From positions 14,622,876 to 14,686,875 of the forward strand of contig NC_057789.1 of assembly GCF_014905175.1 (NCBI RefSeq): a stretch of 64,000 bases of DNA. The letters run 5' to 3'. Shown here in pieces: positions 33,576 through 44,616 of the stretch; position 1 is the first letter of the stretch, and every line of letters starts with the position of its first letter. Position numbers and translations under genes: made by a program. This DNA is from Aphidius gifuensis. Its lineage: Eukaryota > Arthropoda > Insecta > Hymenoptera > Braconidae. Below the pieces are notes generated by a model. It saw only the letters and a list, made by a program, of their open reading frames with translations, made no database searches and was not told the origin of the DNA.

Positions 33576-35622
33576 TTAATGACATGGGCGCTTATTCAAT
33601 AGCAAATTAATAGCAAGTCAATAGCAAAAAGAATTATGGATTACAAAGGCTCTACATTACACTAAACATATTAAATTGATCTACATAAATTAAGGAAAAA
33701 ATTAACAATGTTCCTATCACATTATTATAGCGTGATTCGATGTCATTTCTCAATAATGATAGCGAAGAATGATGTTAAATTTTTTTAGGTTATGTCCGAG
33801 CTGTCATTCGTTGTTGTCTGAGTTTTGGTAATTTATGGAAACTTACCGCGAGAATGGAATGACATGAAACATCCACTCAATAGCTAGTCAATAGCTAGTT
33901 AATAGCAAAAAAAAAAAAAGTACAAAATACGATATTTATCATTGCTATTGTTTAATTGTTTATTATATTGTTTTTTTAAAAGTTTTTAACAACAATACAT
34001 AAAAAAAAAAAAAATTTTTTTTCTCGTTTAAATTCGTCCAACATCTAGTCAATAGCAAGTCAACAGCAGATCAATAGCAAATTCGTAGCAACTCAATAGC
34101 TAGTCAATAGCTAGTTAATAGCAAAAAAAAAAAAGTACAAAATACGATATTTATCATTGTTATTGTTTAATTGTTTATTATATTGTTTTTTTAAAAGTTT
34201 TCAACAACAATACATAAAATTAAAAAAAAAAAAAATTTTTTTTTTCGTTTAAATTCGTCCAACATCTAGTCAATAGCAAGTCAACAGCAGATTAATAGCA
34301 AATTCGTAGCAACTCAATAGCTAGTCAATAGCTAGTCAATAGCAAAAAAAAAAAAAGTACAAAATACGATATTTATCATTGTTATTGTTTAATTGTTTAT
34401 TATATTGTTTTTTTAAAAGTTTTCAACAACAATACATAAAATTTAAAAAAACAAAAATTTTTTTTTTTCGTTTAAATTCGTCCAACATCTAGTCAATAGC
34501 AAGTCAACAGCAGATCAATAGCAAATTCGTAGCAACTCAATAGCTAGTCAATAGCTAGTCAATAGCAAAAAAAAAAAAGTACAAAATACGATATTTATAA
34601 TTGTATTGTTTAATTGTTTATTATATTGTTTATTTAAAAGTTTTCAACAACAATACATAAAATTTAAAAAAACAAAAATTTTTTTTTTCGTTCAAATTCG
34701 TCCATTATCTAGTCAATAGCAAGTCAACAGCAGATCAATAGCAAATTAGCTCAATAGCTAGTCAATAGCTAGTTAATAGCAAAAAAAGTACAAAATACGA
34801 TATTTATCATTGTTGTTTAATTGTTTATTATATTGTTTTTTTTAAAGTTTTCAACAACAATACATAAAATTAAAAAAAATTTTTTTCGTTTAAATTCGTC
34901 AACATCTAGTCAATAGCAAGTCAACAGCAGATCAATAGCAAATTCGTAGCAACTCAATAGCTAGTCAATAGCTAGTTAATAGCAAAAAAGTACAAAATAC
35001 GATATTTATCATTGTTATTGTTTAATTGTTTATTATATTGTTTTTTTAATTTCATGTATTGTTGTTGAAAACTTTAAAAAAAACAATATAATAAACAATT
35101 AAACAACAACAATAAATCAATAACAATAAATATCGTATTTTTTGCGCACGCTATTGACTAGCTATTGACTAACTGTATTGACTGACAATCCTGACAGATG
35201 TTGAACAAACCGAAAAATGTATTGTTATTAAAACTTTTAAAACAATATAATAAACAATTAAACAATAGCAATGATAAATATCGTATTTTGTATTTTTTAT
35301 ATAACTACTAGCTTATTGAGTGGATGTTTCATGTCATTCCATTCTCGCGGTAAGTTTCCATAAATTACCAAAACTCAGACAACAACGAATGACAGCTCGG
35401 ACATAACCTAAAAAAATTTAACATCATTCTTCGCTATCATTATTGAGAAATGACATCGAATCACGCTATAATAATGTGATAGGAACATTGTTAATTTTTT
35501 CCTTAATTTATGTAGATCAATTTAATATGTTTAGTGTAATGTAGAGCCTTTGTAATATCCATAATTCTTTTTGCTATTGACTTGCTATTAATTTGCTATT
35601 GAATAAGCGCCCATGTCATTAA
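33576..35622. mobile_element. 2.05-kb giant foldback with internal tandem array
   Basis: TTAATGACATGGGCGCTTAT at the left and its complement ending GTCATTAA at the right. The outer arms are ~320 bp and near-perfect. The interior holds six direct units of 202-222 bp, marked by GTACAAAATACGATATTTAT at 33920, 34135, 34357, 34579, 34788 and 34990. Two units in reverse orientation then lead into the right arm. Units are rich in TCAATAGC/TCAATAGCTAG words. Layout is like Drosophila FB foldback elements. No ORF. Confidence 0.85.
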
Positions 35623-35683
35623 TGACTCTTCCGCTAGGGCTCCACTATTTGTATGTGTTGGTATGTCCGGTATGTATTATATT

Positions 35684-36608
35684 ATCAAACAAAAAACAAA
35701 AATAAATTTTTGTACAAAAAGGAGAGTCAAGTATTCGAAATTATTATTTTTTTTTTTTTAAACATACAAAAAAAGAGAATATCAAAAAAGTCAAGTACAA
35801 AAGTACTAATTTCTTTAAAAATCATTGACCCATATGAATGGTCTTAACTTTTGACAAAATTTTATACTTGACCCCGCCCGGTTCTTCCCAAATAAAGTTT
35901 CAAGCCTACACACTTTTATAATTGTTTATAATATTGACGACGGATATCTATTTATACATAATGTACATCTTTCATATATCATGCAATATGCATTATTAGA
36001 AGGGGGATAAGCTTATACCGACTTTATGCATTATTATTTATGCTTATACCCACTCTATGCATTATAGATTAAAAGCGCCCCTACATTTTACTTTTCGAAC
36101 TATATTACTGACGTCATTTTTTGCCGCTTAACAACGATTTCAGAAAAATTTGAAAAAATTTTTTCACACATTTCTCCGTATGGGTTAATTTTAAAGAAAT
36201 TCAGACTAATCGTGGAGAAATACAAAGTAATCGCGGAGAAATATTTTCACGAGTGGTTGGCTAAGTATGATAGTTCAGTATTACATACGTATTATGTTTC
36301 ATATTCGTATTAATCAATTTGATACAGATGAAGTGCTTCTACTTTTCACTTCTTATTGATGAGTCTAAATTTGTGTGAAAGACTCAAAATTTTATTTGAA
36401 AGGAACCGGGCGGGGTCAAGTATAAAATTTTGTCAAAAGTTAAGACCATTCATATGGGTCAATGATTTTTAAAGAAATTAGTACTTTTGTACTTGACTTT
36501 TTTGATATTCTCTTTTTTTGTATGTTTAAAAAAAAAAAAATAATAATTTCGAATACTTGACTCTCCTTTTTGTACAAAAATTTATTTTTGTTTTTTGTTT
36601 GATATCAT
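35684..36608. mobile_element. 925-bp foldback with ~205-bp near-perfect arms
   Basis: TATCAAACAAAAAACAAAA at the left returns as TTTTGTTTTTTGTTTGATA at the right; the arms meet the centre at GACCCCGCCCGGTTC and GAACCGGGCGGGGTC. The central ~500 bp is unique and AT-rich with no ORF. The short frame at 35653-35847 is a translation of the arm. Confidence 0.85.
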
Positions 36609-36749
36609 ATCTTTTTGTAAAGTCTTTTGATCGTTTACAATTAAAAATAACAACATATCATACGTCCTGATCATCAAAATAAACAAGGTGTTCAAAGCTT
36701 GTCTATTTTAGACTACCCCATACAAAAATATTTTTTATCTTAAGATATA

Positions 36750-36942
36750 GAAAAACATGAAGGCGCTTGTTGTTGCTCTCATGTGAAGCTGCCATTGTGG
36801 TATGCAAATGCAAAAATTAGGTAAAATTTACATGAAAGCAACAAAAAGCACCTTCATGTTTTTCTATCAAGACTAATATTTCTTGTCGGCGAATCGTTAT
36901 TGCAAGACTTGCAATAATTCCCGCAATACGAGAATAGCACCC
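36750..36942. mobile_element. Partial copy of the GGGGTGCTATTC foldback
   Basis: Shares GAAAAACATGAAGGCGCTTG, TTTCTTGTCGGCGAATCG and a damaged end AATACGAGAATAGCACCC with the complete element at 62697-62972. The left end is missing. Confidence 0.65.
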
Positions 36943-37207
36943 TAGTTCTTATTATTCTTTGTAATTGATTTGTTTTAACCTATCCCTGGTAAAAATAATC
37001 TGGCAGAATCTGTTAAAAAAAAATCAAGAAAATGTGAGTTCTATTGCACGTAGCCATTTTAGCATTATTTAAAAGAAAAAAAAATAATAAAAAAATAGAT
37101 GCACATATGAAGATAAATTATTAAAGAAGTATAAATATAAATAGCAAAAGTCTTTTTGAAAAAAAAAATTTCAGAAAGCTAAATGTCCGCACTTTAAATT
37201 AATATTG

Positions 37208-37873
37208 GCAGTGCAGCTAAAATATAAACACTAAAAAAAAGAGAGACGTCTAGGAGAGAGAAGAAAAATAATTGTAAAGTTTTATACCAACTGAACGTAA
37301 GAAATCTGGTCGATTTGATAAAAACTGATAAAAACGCAAAGAGACCGTAAATATCAATTATGCTTTAAATATATATTACCGCAACGAAAAAACCTGATTT
37401 TTTTTTAAAAAAAAGCTCGACATTGATCTATGGGATCATTACTAAACCTCAGCATCCTCATTCAACTCTATCATATTTTAATTAAATTTCTAAAAGATTA
37501 GAGACAGAAGGGGACAAAATATTTGATGTATAATAAGGCACGGTAGTAGTTACCCTGGTAGAAATATTTCTCCGCCATTACTCCGGCTTTCTTCGGCATT
37601 ACTCCGTTTTTGGCCCATTTCCGGAGAAATTACTCGGGCATGAGATTAATGTCGGAAAAATAAATCTGCCACTACTTTTATACCGGAATAATTTCTCCGC
37701 CATCAACCTCATGCCGGAGTAATTTCTCCGGAAATGGGCCGAAAACGGAGAAATGCCGGAATAATGCCGGAGTAATATTTCTACCAGGGTAACTCTCATA
37801 ATCACACATATTCTCATCAACACAAATACGTTTCTTTCTCATACTTGACTCAAGGCACTACCGTGCCTCTTGA
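37208..37873 (+). repeat. Left ~405-bp direct repeat (interrupted) beside the USP5 copy
   Basis: From GCAGTGCAGC to GTGCCTCTTGAT. Matches 40669-41074 in the same orientation, with shared words GAAATCTGGTCGATTTGA, AAGCTCGACATYGAT and GGGGACAAAATATTTGATG. A 245-bp MITE sits inside this copy. Ends are not TG...CA, so they are not obviously LTRs. Confidence 0.75.
37549..37793. mobile_element. 245-bp MITE (GTTACCCTGGTAGAAATATT ends)
   Basis: Perfect terminal inverted repeat of at least 20 bp, with an interior of repeated TTTCTCCG/CGGAGAAAT words that also pair. The other direct repeat (40669-41074) lacks it and shows the empty site region GTAGTAGTTAAAATCTC. Confidence 0.8.
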
Positions 37874-38222
37874 TAAATAAGTAAACAAACATACTGAAAA
37901 ACTAAAAAAAAATAACCTTTTAAATATTAAAAAAAAATTAAGACTCAACTAAAACTAAATAAAGATAATTTGTATTAAAACAAAACCAAAAGAAAGTTTT
38001 TTTACAATTTATTTATTGTCAATTTTTGATTCCCCAATTTTTTTTTTTCTTAAAAAAAGTATATACAAATATCTACTGAATGTTGTTCCTCAACTGAACA
38101 ATAGTTATCACGTGAAATTGGTATTTATTTATTTTTTTTTCTTTCACACGTTGATTTTTATGCCATCTAGGTTTATTGTTGTAAAAAAAGAGTGAGTGTT
38201 GTTTTTTTAATAAATATAAACA

Positions 38223-40063
38223 TGATTCTAAACATGATGATAGTTTAATATGTGGTCTAATAATTGTATTATTTCTATCAAATGATTGTCCATTTAGTTC
38301 AGCTGCTTTTTTATCATTTTCATATGTATTAAGGGATTTCGTCGATTTTTTTTCAAACGAAGAGTGAGACAACATTTTTCCTGTTTTTTGTCTTTTTCGC
38401 ACTCATAGAAATATTGTGTTTCTCAAAGTCATCCGCAAGAGGTCTCTAGTGATTTTTCAATAATTCCTCATAAAAATCAATTTTTTCATACTTTAATTAT
38501 TAATTGTAAAAAAACTAAGCTCCAAACCTCTTTTATTTTTTTTCCATACGTTTTGTTTTGTCTCATTTTATAACCCGATAGTTTTTTTTTCACGATGTCA
38601 TATTGTCGATTGGAGATATTGGTATTTTAATGGATTTTTTTTTTGACAAAAATCGTATTCTCCATAAGAGCCCATGTTAAAAGTTGTCAACTTTGAAAAT
38701 TAATAAAAAAATAACGAGCTTCCAAACAATTACCAAAAAATTACATAAAATGTATTAGTATTTCAAGAATCTACTGTATATATTTCAAAGCATTCTCATA
38801 TTCGGAAAAAAATCGACGAAATCCCTTAACTTCATCTTTATTAATTGCACTATTAAGTGGTATTGGTAATGGTAATAAATATTCTGGTCTATATGAATAT
38901 TTTACTTTACCAGAACTACTATATTCTTCAACTTTAATTTTAAAACAATCAATTGTTGACGATTTGATGAAAAACCAGGATGTCCACGTGATATTAAATT
39001 TTCAAACATTCTTGGTGATATACCTTGACGATTATAATCTTCATTATTTAATTTAATTTATTATTATTTGGTTCGATTGAATATTTACCAGATAATAAAC
39101 CACAACCAAGTTTTGATATTTGTGTATCGAAATTATTTGCTGGATCATTATAATTATCATTAAATATATTAACTGATTCATCAACTTATTTTTTAATAAA
39201 ATCTGGTATTATAAATAATGTTTGCATAACACAATTTAAATAACATAAATTACCAAGATTATTTAAACCAGTATAACCAGCACCATAAATTGGTATTAAT
39301 TTACTTGATGCTTCTTGTAATGCAACCCATTCACCAAATTTTTGATTTAAATCAAGCTCAAGTTCAATCATTGATTTTTCAGTTTTATCCATATTTGAAA
39401 TACTGATACCCTAATGTGATAAATGTATTATTAAATTTGGATCATCAACCATATCATTTTCATCATATGAATAAACATCACCATTACCTTTTTTTGTTAT
39501 TGTACCTAATTTAACAGCAAGTGGATAACCAGTTGTACGATAATGCTTAATTACATGATCATTAATCATTACCACCAGTACCATTAAAAAATTTACGTCC
39601 ACATAATATACTACCATCAGTTAAATTTAACCATAAATTTTGTGTCAAATCACATTTTTCACATTTCCAATTAGTTGGTGGTATTTTTTTACCATTATTT
39701 AATTGTGGCAATGTTGTTGCATGTCTAAAAATTCAAAAAAACAAATAAATATTTATACTTAAACTTATTATTATCTTTTTGTATAATTACTTTGTTATTA
39801 TTCTTGCTTTACCATCCCATGTACCAGCTAATGCTTCTCTTTCAGCAATTTTAATTGCTGATTCAGCTTCTAATATTCCAGTAATCGATTTTATTATCTG
39901 TAAAATTAATTTTGATATGTTTATTTATATTTCAATTTGTATATTATTATTAGCGTTATTTATTTATACCTGTTCTGGTAAATCAACTGATGGATATATC
40001 ATACTTGTAAAATTTGGGAACATTATTATTTCATAAGTTTCATTATATTTAACAAAGTCACGA
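38223..40063 (-). pseudogene. USP5: Ubiquitin carboxyl-terminal hydrolase 5/13 (isopeptidase T) copy, broken
   Basis: USP5 disassembles free polyubiquitin chains. Minus-strand exons: 40063-39970, 39897-39791 and 39724 onward, with consistent splice sites, so this is a genomic copy and not a reverse-transcribed one. Visible in order: linker (SITGILEAESAIKIAEREAL), ZnF-UBP domain (WKCEKCDLTQNLWLNL, LCGRKFF, HYRTTGYPLAVKLGT, DVYSYDENDMV), then the catalytic Cys box (GLNNLGNLCYLN) with its Cys present. Next come LGCGLLSGKYS, ISPRMFENLISRGHP and SSNRQQ, and after a 493-bp insertion YENDKKAAELNG to IKLSSCLES. Lesions: a 7-bp duplication (TAATGAT) near 39565 shifts the frame; TAG near 39408; TAA near 39193 replacing a conserved Tyr; a frame break near 39045; a deletion after NRQQ; and the insertion at 38333-38825. 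The N terminus and C-terminal catalytic His region are absent. Confidence 0.9.
38333..38825. mobile_element. TTAA-site insertion (piggyBac-like), copy 2, inside the USP5 copy
   Basis: Ends GGGATTTCGTCGATTTTTT and its complement AAAAAATCGACGAAATCCC, flanked by TTAA at 38329-38332 and 38826-38829. Read on the minus strand, removing it and one TTAA leaves the USP5 reading frame continuous across the site (NKDEV then YENDKK). A TA duplication with an extra base on each side cannot be excluded from sequence alone. 493 bp, no transposase. Confidence 0.8.
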
Positions 40064-40668
40064 CTAAAACAAGAAATGTTTTCAAACTGATGAATAATCC
40101 ATTTGGTGATTCCTTGAATAATATAAATTAAATAATTTATAAATGTTTTTCATGTTTAGAAGTATAAATTAAATAATTTATAAATTTTTTCATGTTTTAG
40201 AAGTATTTATAAATTCATTATTTTTAAACAATTATTTTAGCGGTGTATCAAATGAAAATACACTTTCAGCCTTGTAAATTTATAAAATGATAATTTGTAA
40301 AATAATAAATAAATAAATGAACAAATGATACATACCTTAAATATTTTCGGTGGATGTTTTGTATGTATATATAAAATAAAATATATTTGTCATGAGATGC
40401 TGAATTTCTTGATGACATTTTTCAGGACCATATTGACAAGCAACTCTTGAATGTTTTTTATATGCTGTCAAGAATCATGAGTGCATTTTGGGATTTTTTA
40501 CTGAACTATGAGCTCATCATAAACAATATTCATTTATATTATTTATTTATATATTTATGTTGTTTATGTTGTTTATTTTTCTTACATTTAACTGCATTTG
40601 ACGTGAGAGTCAACATATTCTGGAGGTTATGTTATGAATGAATATAAATAAAATAATAATAAAATTAT

Positions 40669-41074
40669 GCAGTGCAGCCAATATAGCAACACAAAAAAAG
40701 AGAAAAGAAATAATTGCAAAGTTTACCATTACCAACTGAACGGAAGAAATCTGGTCGATTTGAGAAAAATGAAAAGACCGTAAATATCAAAATTATGCTT
40801 TAAATATAATTGAGCAACGGAAAAATCTGATTTTTTTTTTAAAAAAAAGCTCGACATCGATTTATGGGATCATTACCAAACCTCAGCATCCTCATTTAAC
40901 TCTATCATATTTTAATTAAATTTCTAATAGATTCGCGACGGAAGGGGACAAAATATTTGATGTATAATAAGGCACGGTAGTAGTAGTTAAAATCTCATCT
41001 CACACATATTCTCATCAACACACATAAACTTTCTTTCTCATACTTGACTCGAGGCACTACCGTGCCTCTTGATT
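40669..41074 (+). repeat. Right ~405-bp direct repeat beside the USP5 copy
   Basis: Uninterrupted partner of 37208-37873. Near its end AGGCACGGTAGT and ACTACCGTGCCT form a ~95-bp hairpin. Together the two repeats bracket the USP5 fragment. They could be copies of an older mobile element used as the capture boundaries. Confidence 0.75.
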
Positions 41075-41628
41075 ATTATGATTCCGACCATTTGGAAATA
41101 GTTTACTATTCGGCCACCAGATGCCATGGTAAATAGGTCAGAACCCTATTTATTAATTTTTAACAATAAAAATATTAATTTATTATAAATAATATTAACA
41201 TTAAATATTATTTATTTGATGTAAAAAAAATATGAATAATTAAATTATGTTAACAAAAATTCAATCGTAGTGTCAATTGAAAAATTTATGAATAAAAAAA
41301 GACAGTGAAAAAGGTAAACATCATAACAACTTTTATTTTTATTGTTATTAATATTTTTTTGCACATTTTTCTAAAAAATAAGTATTATCAGTGATAAATT
41401 TCAAATAATTATATAACAATTAATATTATAATTTGCAGTTGATGGGTATATCATATTCAGTCCAGAGAGACTTGATTTTTGTAAAAAGGAAAAGTGAGGT
41501 TAAACCCAGAGTTGACAGTCTACATTTTTGTTGTTGATATGTCATATATGTAAGTAAAAAAAGTAGCTTAATTTAGTTCAAAGAGATTTAATAACAGTCC
41601 ATATATTTTATAGATACCAATTTTAACA

Positions 41629-41799
41629 ATGGGTCGTTCTGAATCTGAGGTTTGGAAACATTTTAATGTTGTTGCAAGTCCTGAATGCAAATACAAGACA
41701 GGAAGTTTTAAATATTGTGGAAAAAAATATGTTTCAAATGCTGGTAGAATGATGAAGCATCTTGCTCAAGAATGTCAAAATTGTGATGATGAAATTTAA
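41629..41799 (+). pseudogene. Degenerate BED-type zinc finger of a hAT transposase
   Basis: ATG at 41629 opens 56 residues, MGRSESEVWKHFNVV then FKYCGKKYVSNAGRM and KHLAQECQNC. This is the BED-finger pattern found at the N terminus of hAT transposases. The first of the paired cysteines is replaced by Phe (TTT for TGT), so one zinc ligand is lost. A stop follows at 41797; the same frame continues afterwards with further stops (MGMIVPKNKID). It lies 0.9 kb inside the right end of the hAT-type insertion and reads toward that end. Confidence 0.65.
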
Positions 41800-42645
41800 A
41801 CAAATTTTATGGGAATGATTGTGCCAAAAAATAAAATTGATGTCAGACAATCATCTGAGCAAGTTGTAGCACTAATTACGAAGAACAAAATAACTTAAAA
41901 CAAAGGCTCAATTGACAAGTTTATTGGTACTAAAATTAACATTATTGTACTTAAAAAAGGGTTACAAGTATTAAATTTTAAAGTTCAAAGTACATCAAAA
42001 ATTAAACATATAAAATTTAAAAACATATCTAGTTTTTAGTTGAGTTTGTCCTTTTTTTTTTTTTTTTTTTTCTCATGAAAAAATTGCTTATTTTTTTGTT
42101 TTTTCCTTTTAATTTATTTTTTTTAAGGACAAATTGCAAGTGCAAAATATTGACAAAATAATGCCACAATGAAAATAAAAAGCTTTATTAGTTTTCAACA
42201 AGTTCATGGTATAAAAAAATATAAAAAACGTTAACATATGGTATATTTTTAAATTTGTATTATTCTACTTGTTACAATATTATTGTATAATATTGAAAAT
42301 ATTATTAGTCTCAATTTTTCTTCCATTCATTGTTACTAATAAATATAATATATGGAATCTACAGGTCTTGCTATTTTTATTATTCCCAATCATCATTGTT
42401 TTTTATATTTATTTTTATCTTCAGTATGTATCATTAAAATTTTTTTTTTTTAACCCGAATTTTATATAAATAACTCAAATATTATATTTTGTTTGTTTAT
42501 AACAATTTATTTATTTATAATAATTTATTGTTTTTATTATTAATAATTAATCATATTAAACATTGAAATAAGTCTCTGATTTTGGACCTATCGTGAAGCT
42601 TCAAATTTTGCGCAAGCGTGTCGATGCCCCGCCCCCGTTTGGTTT
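41800..42645. other. AT-rich stretch, nothing recognised
   Basis: Low-complexity sequence between the BED-finger ORF and the subterminal repeats of the hAT-type element. Confidence 0.4.
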
Positions 42646-42966
42646 TAAACCGGTTATTAACCCATCAAAAAAATAAATAGCCGGCTAATTAACAGCTCTA
42701 CTGGAATGCGATGCCAGTGTAAATTATGCTTCATGCGCAATAGACTTTTGCTCATACATATAGTAAATTTCAACCAATTCTTTAATTATTAAATAATAAT
42801 AAAACTATGCATTCCCAAATGATGAAAATCATTTACCAAACGTTCCCAAATCATTCCGAAACGATTCAATATCTTATCTTAGTTTTTTATTTTTCATAAT
42901 CCTGCTAACCAAGTATATGGAGCCCTCACCAAAATAGCTATTCTCGACATAATTATCCGACGACCC

Positions 42967-43158
42967 ATCGAACACAGCTATACATATGTCATAACTCATA
43001 ATCATATACATATGATCGATGTGAACTCCAACGTAACACAAAAAAAATGAGCTCTCTAGTCATGAATTACATTTAGCATAGAGGTTTGACAAGAAGTTTT
43101 TCAAGCGGCGCCATCGGAAAAAAAGCCCTAAAGTGTAAAATTTATTTTAAAATTTGCC
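42967..43158. mobile_element. Partial copy of the long-form hairpin MITE (right arm)
   Basis: TATGTCATAACTCATAATC, ATCGATGTGAACTCCAACGT and GAGGTTTGACAAGAAG match the right arm of the outer element at 24060-24259. The left arm is absent. Confidence 0.7.
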
Positions 43159-43200
43159 CCACTCTTGCTACATGCGCCCGTTGTGTTGTGTTGGTAGGCA

Positions 43201-43493
43201 GCAGCGGTCCGATTCACAGCACCCGTATTCAGAGGATGTTCTCATTAGGGCGTTTTTTTTCCGATGGTGGCGTTTGTGCAGCTTTTCTATGTGAAATCGA
43301 TATAAAAAAAATTTTGTCAAGCACCATCAGCGGAAAAAAAAGGCCCTAATAAGAACAATTTTGCCCCGTGAATACGAATGCAGGGCATTACAATTTAGGG
43401 CTTTTTTCATCCACCGGTGGCGCTTGGAGCGGAGCGCCATCAGTGGCAAAAAAAGCCCTGAATTATATCAAATTTGCCCTGTGAATACGGGTG
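43201..43493. mobile_element. Hairpin MITE with another copy nested in its left end
   Basis: Left end GGTCCGATTCA then CAG, right end TTTGCCCTGTGAATACGGGTG. The nested copy runs CACCCG at 43219 to GAATG at 43380, flanked by CAG at 43216-43218 and 43381-43383, splitting the host word ATTCACAGGGCATTAC. The host copy also lost part of its loop. Confidence 0.8.
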
Positions 43494-43496
43494 CCG

Positions 43497-43653
43497 CAGT
43501 CCAATTCACAGGGCAAATTTTTTACAATCTAGGTCTTTTTTTTCCCGGTGAAAGCGCTTGTCAAATTCTTTTTATATAGCTGTCACATATTTACACAAGC
43601 GCCGCCAGTAGAGGAAAAAAGCCCTAAATTGTAATGCCCTGTGAATTGGACTG
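43497..43653. mobile_element. Hairpin MITE, CAGTCC-ended
   Basis: CAGTCCAATTCACAGGGC to CTGTGAATTGGACTG. Flanks CCG/CTG, a one-base mismatch from a perfect 3-bp duplication. Confidence 0.85.
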
Positions 43654-43755
43654 CTGTTTGCGTTCGTACGATTGCACGTAAGCACTCACTGTCCTTACCC
43701 GACTTCCGTAAAGTTGACATCTTTTTTCATATTGGCATACTTTAATATATTCCAG

Positions 43756-43908
43756 CAGTCCAATTCACAGGGCATTACAATTTAGGGCTTTTTTCCTCCA
43801 CTAGCGGCGCTTGTGGAGCTTTTGTATGTGAAATCTATATAAAAAAATTTTACAAGCGCCATCACTGGCAAAAAAAAGCCCTAACTTGTAAAAAATTTGC
43901 CCTGTGGG
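43756..43908. mobile_element. Hairpin MITE, right end truncated
   Basis: Complete left end CAGTCCAATTCACAGGGC preceded by CAG. The right end stops at TTTGCCCTGTGGGTGCG. Confidence 0.8.
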
Positions 43909-44053
43909 TGCGAACTCATGGGACCACTAAAGTTAGCGGCAGTATGGCGGCCAATATGGCTGCTGTTTTCAATATGGCGGTGGTAAATTCCGTGGTATAA
44001 GCACTTTTTGTTGACTTCCGTGACTCTAATTGTACTGTTCGACTCAGATAAAG

Positions 44054-44428
44054 GGGTGCATTCCTTTAATAAAAAATTTTTTTTCGTTTTGCAATTTCGC
44101 CCTGTAATACCGACTAAAAACTAGAAACAGAAAAAACGACAAAAGTGATAAATTTCTCTATGCAATATTCCAGGCTTTACAGTTTACGATAATGTGTGGT
44201 ATGAGCTATGTGACAATAACAAACAATCACAACAAGTCAATTTTCTATTTATTTCAGTTTGATATAAACATTGAACAGTTATCCATCTAATAATTGAAGG
44301 CCAAAAAAAATAATGTCATGTGCCAGTACTGCCACTACACGAAACAGCTTTTTCCTATAAAATTTTGGCTGGTATTACAGGGCGAAATTGCAAAACGAAA
44401 AAAAATTTTTTATTAAAGGAATGCACCC
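44054..44428. mobile_element. GGGTGCATTC-ended element, short form (empty-site reference)
   Basis: 375 bp with ~58-bp terminal inverted repeats (GGGTGCATTCCTTTAATAAA... CGCCCTGTAATACC and complement). The second copy at 59524-60062 is almost identical but interrupted, so this copy supplies the empty site TTGAACAGTTATCC. No ORF; short frames across it translate the arms. Confidence 0.85.
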
Positions 44429-44616
44429 AATGGCTCAAACTCACGACACGCAAAAAGTTTGCGTTTTTACATGGCTGCCGGAATTTTGAACATGGCGCCT
44501 CCGTGATCCAAGCTTTGAACACTAGATACACTGCACACACATTACACACAACTACACTTTTCAGTGATATTTTGGTAATATATAGTAATTTCTACTGATT
44601 TAAACGCGTGATTTAT

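Larger units (their letters stand above)
32946..42700. mobile_element. 9.76-kb hAT-type transposon carrying a host gene fragment
   Basis: Exact 8-bp direct duplication CTGGAATG at 32938-32945 and 42701-42708. Directly inside, TAGAGCTGT at the left and its complement ACAGCTCTA at the right. Subterminal GGTTAATAACCGG words occur near both ends (32960-32995; right end ACCGGTTATTAACCC near 42648). An 8-bp duplication with TAGRG-type ends is diagnostic of the hAT superfamily. The cargo is mostly later insertions (two giant foldbacks, MITEs), two ~405-bp direct repeats, a broken USP5 gene with introns, and near the right end a degenerate BED-finger ORF. No catalytic transposase core is visible, so the element is non-autonomous. 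Confidence 0.8.

Noticed and set aside
33900..35010. Regularly spaced repeats that might suggest a CRISPR array
   Set aside because: Units are 202-222 bp and almost identical throughout, with no unique spacers, inside a eukaryotic foldback element.
38073..38402. 109-residue ORF as an independent gene
   Set aside because: Its middle is USP5 sequence (YENDKKAAELNG onward) and its first 20 or so residues come from the TTAA-flanked insertion.
37208..41074. Pair of direct repeats as LTRs of a retrotransposon
   Set aside because: Ends are not TG...CA, no primer site or polypurine tract, and the DNA between contains gene introns instead of gag-pol.
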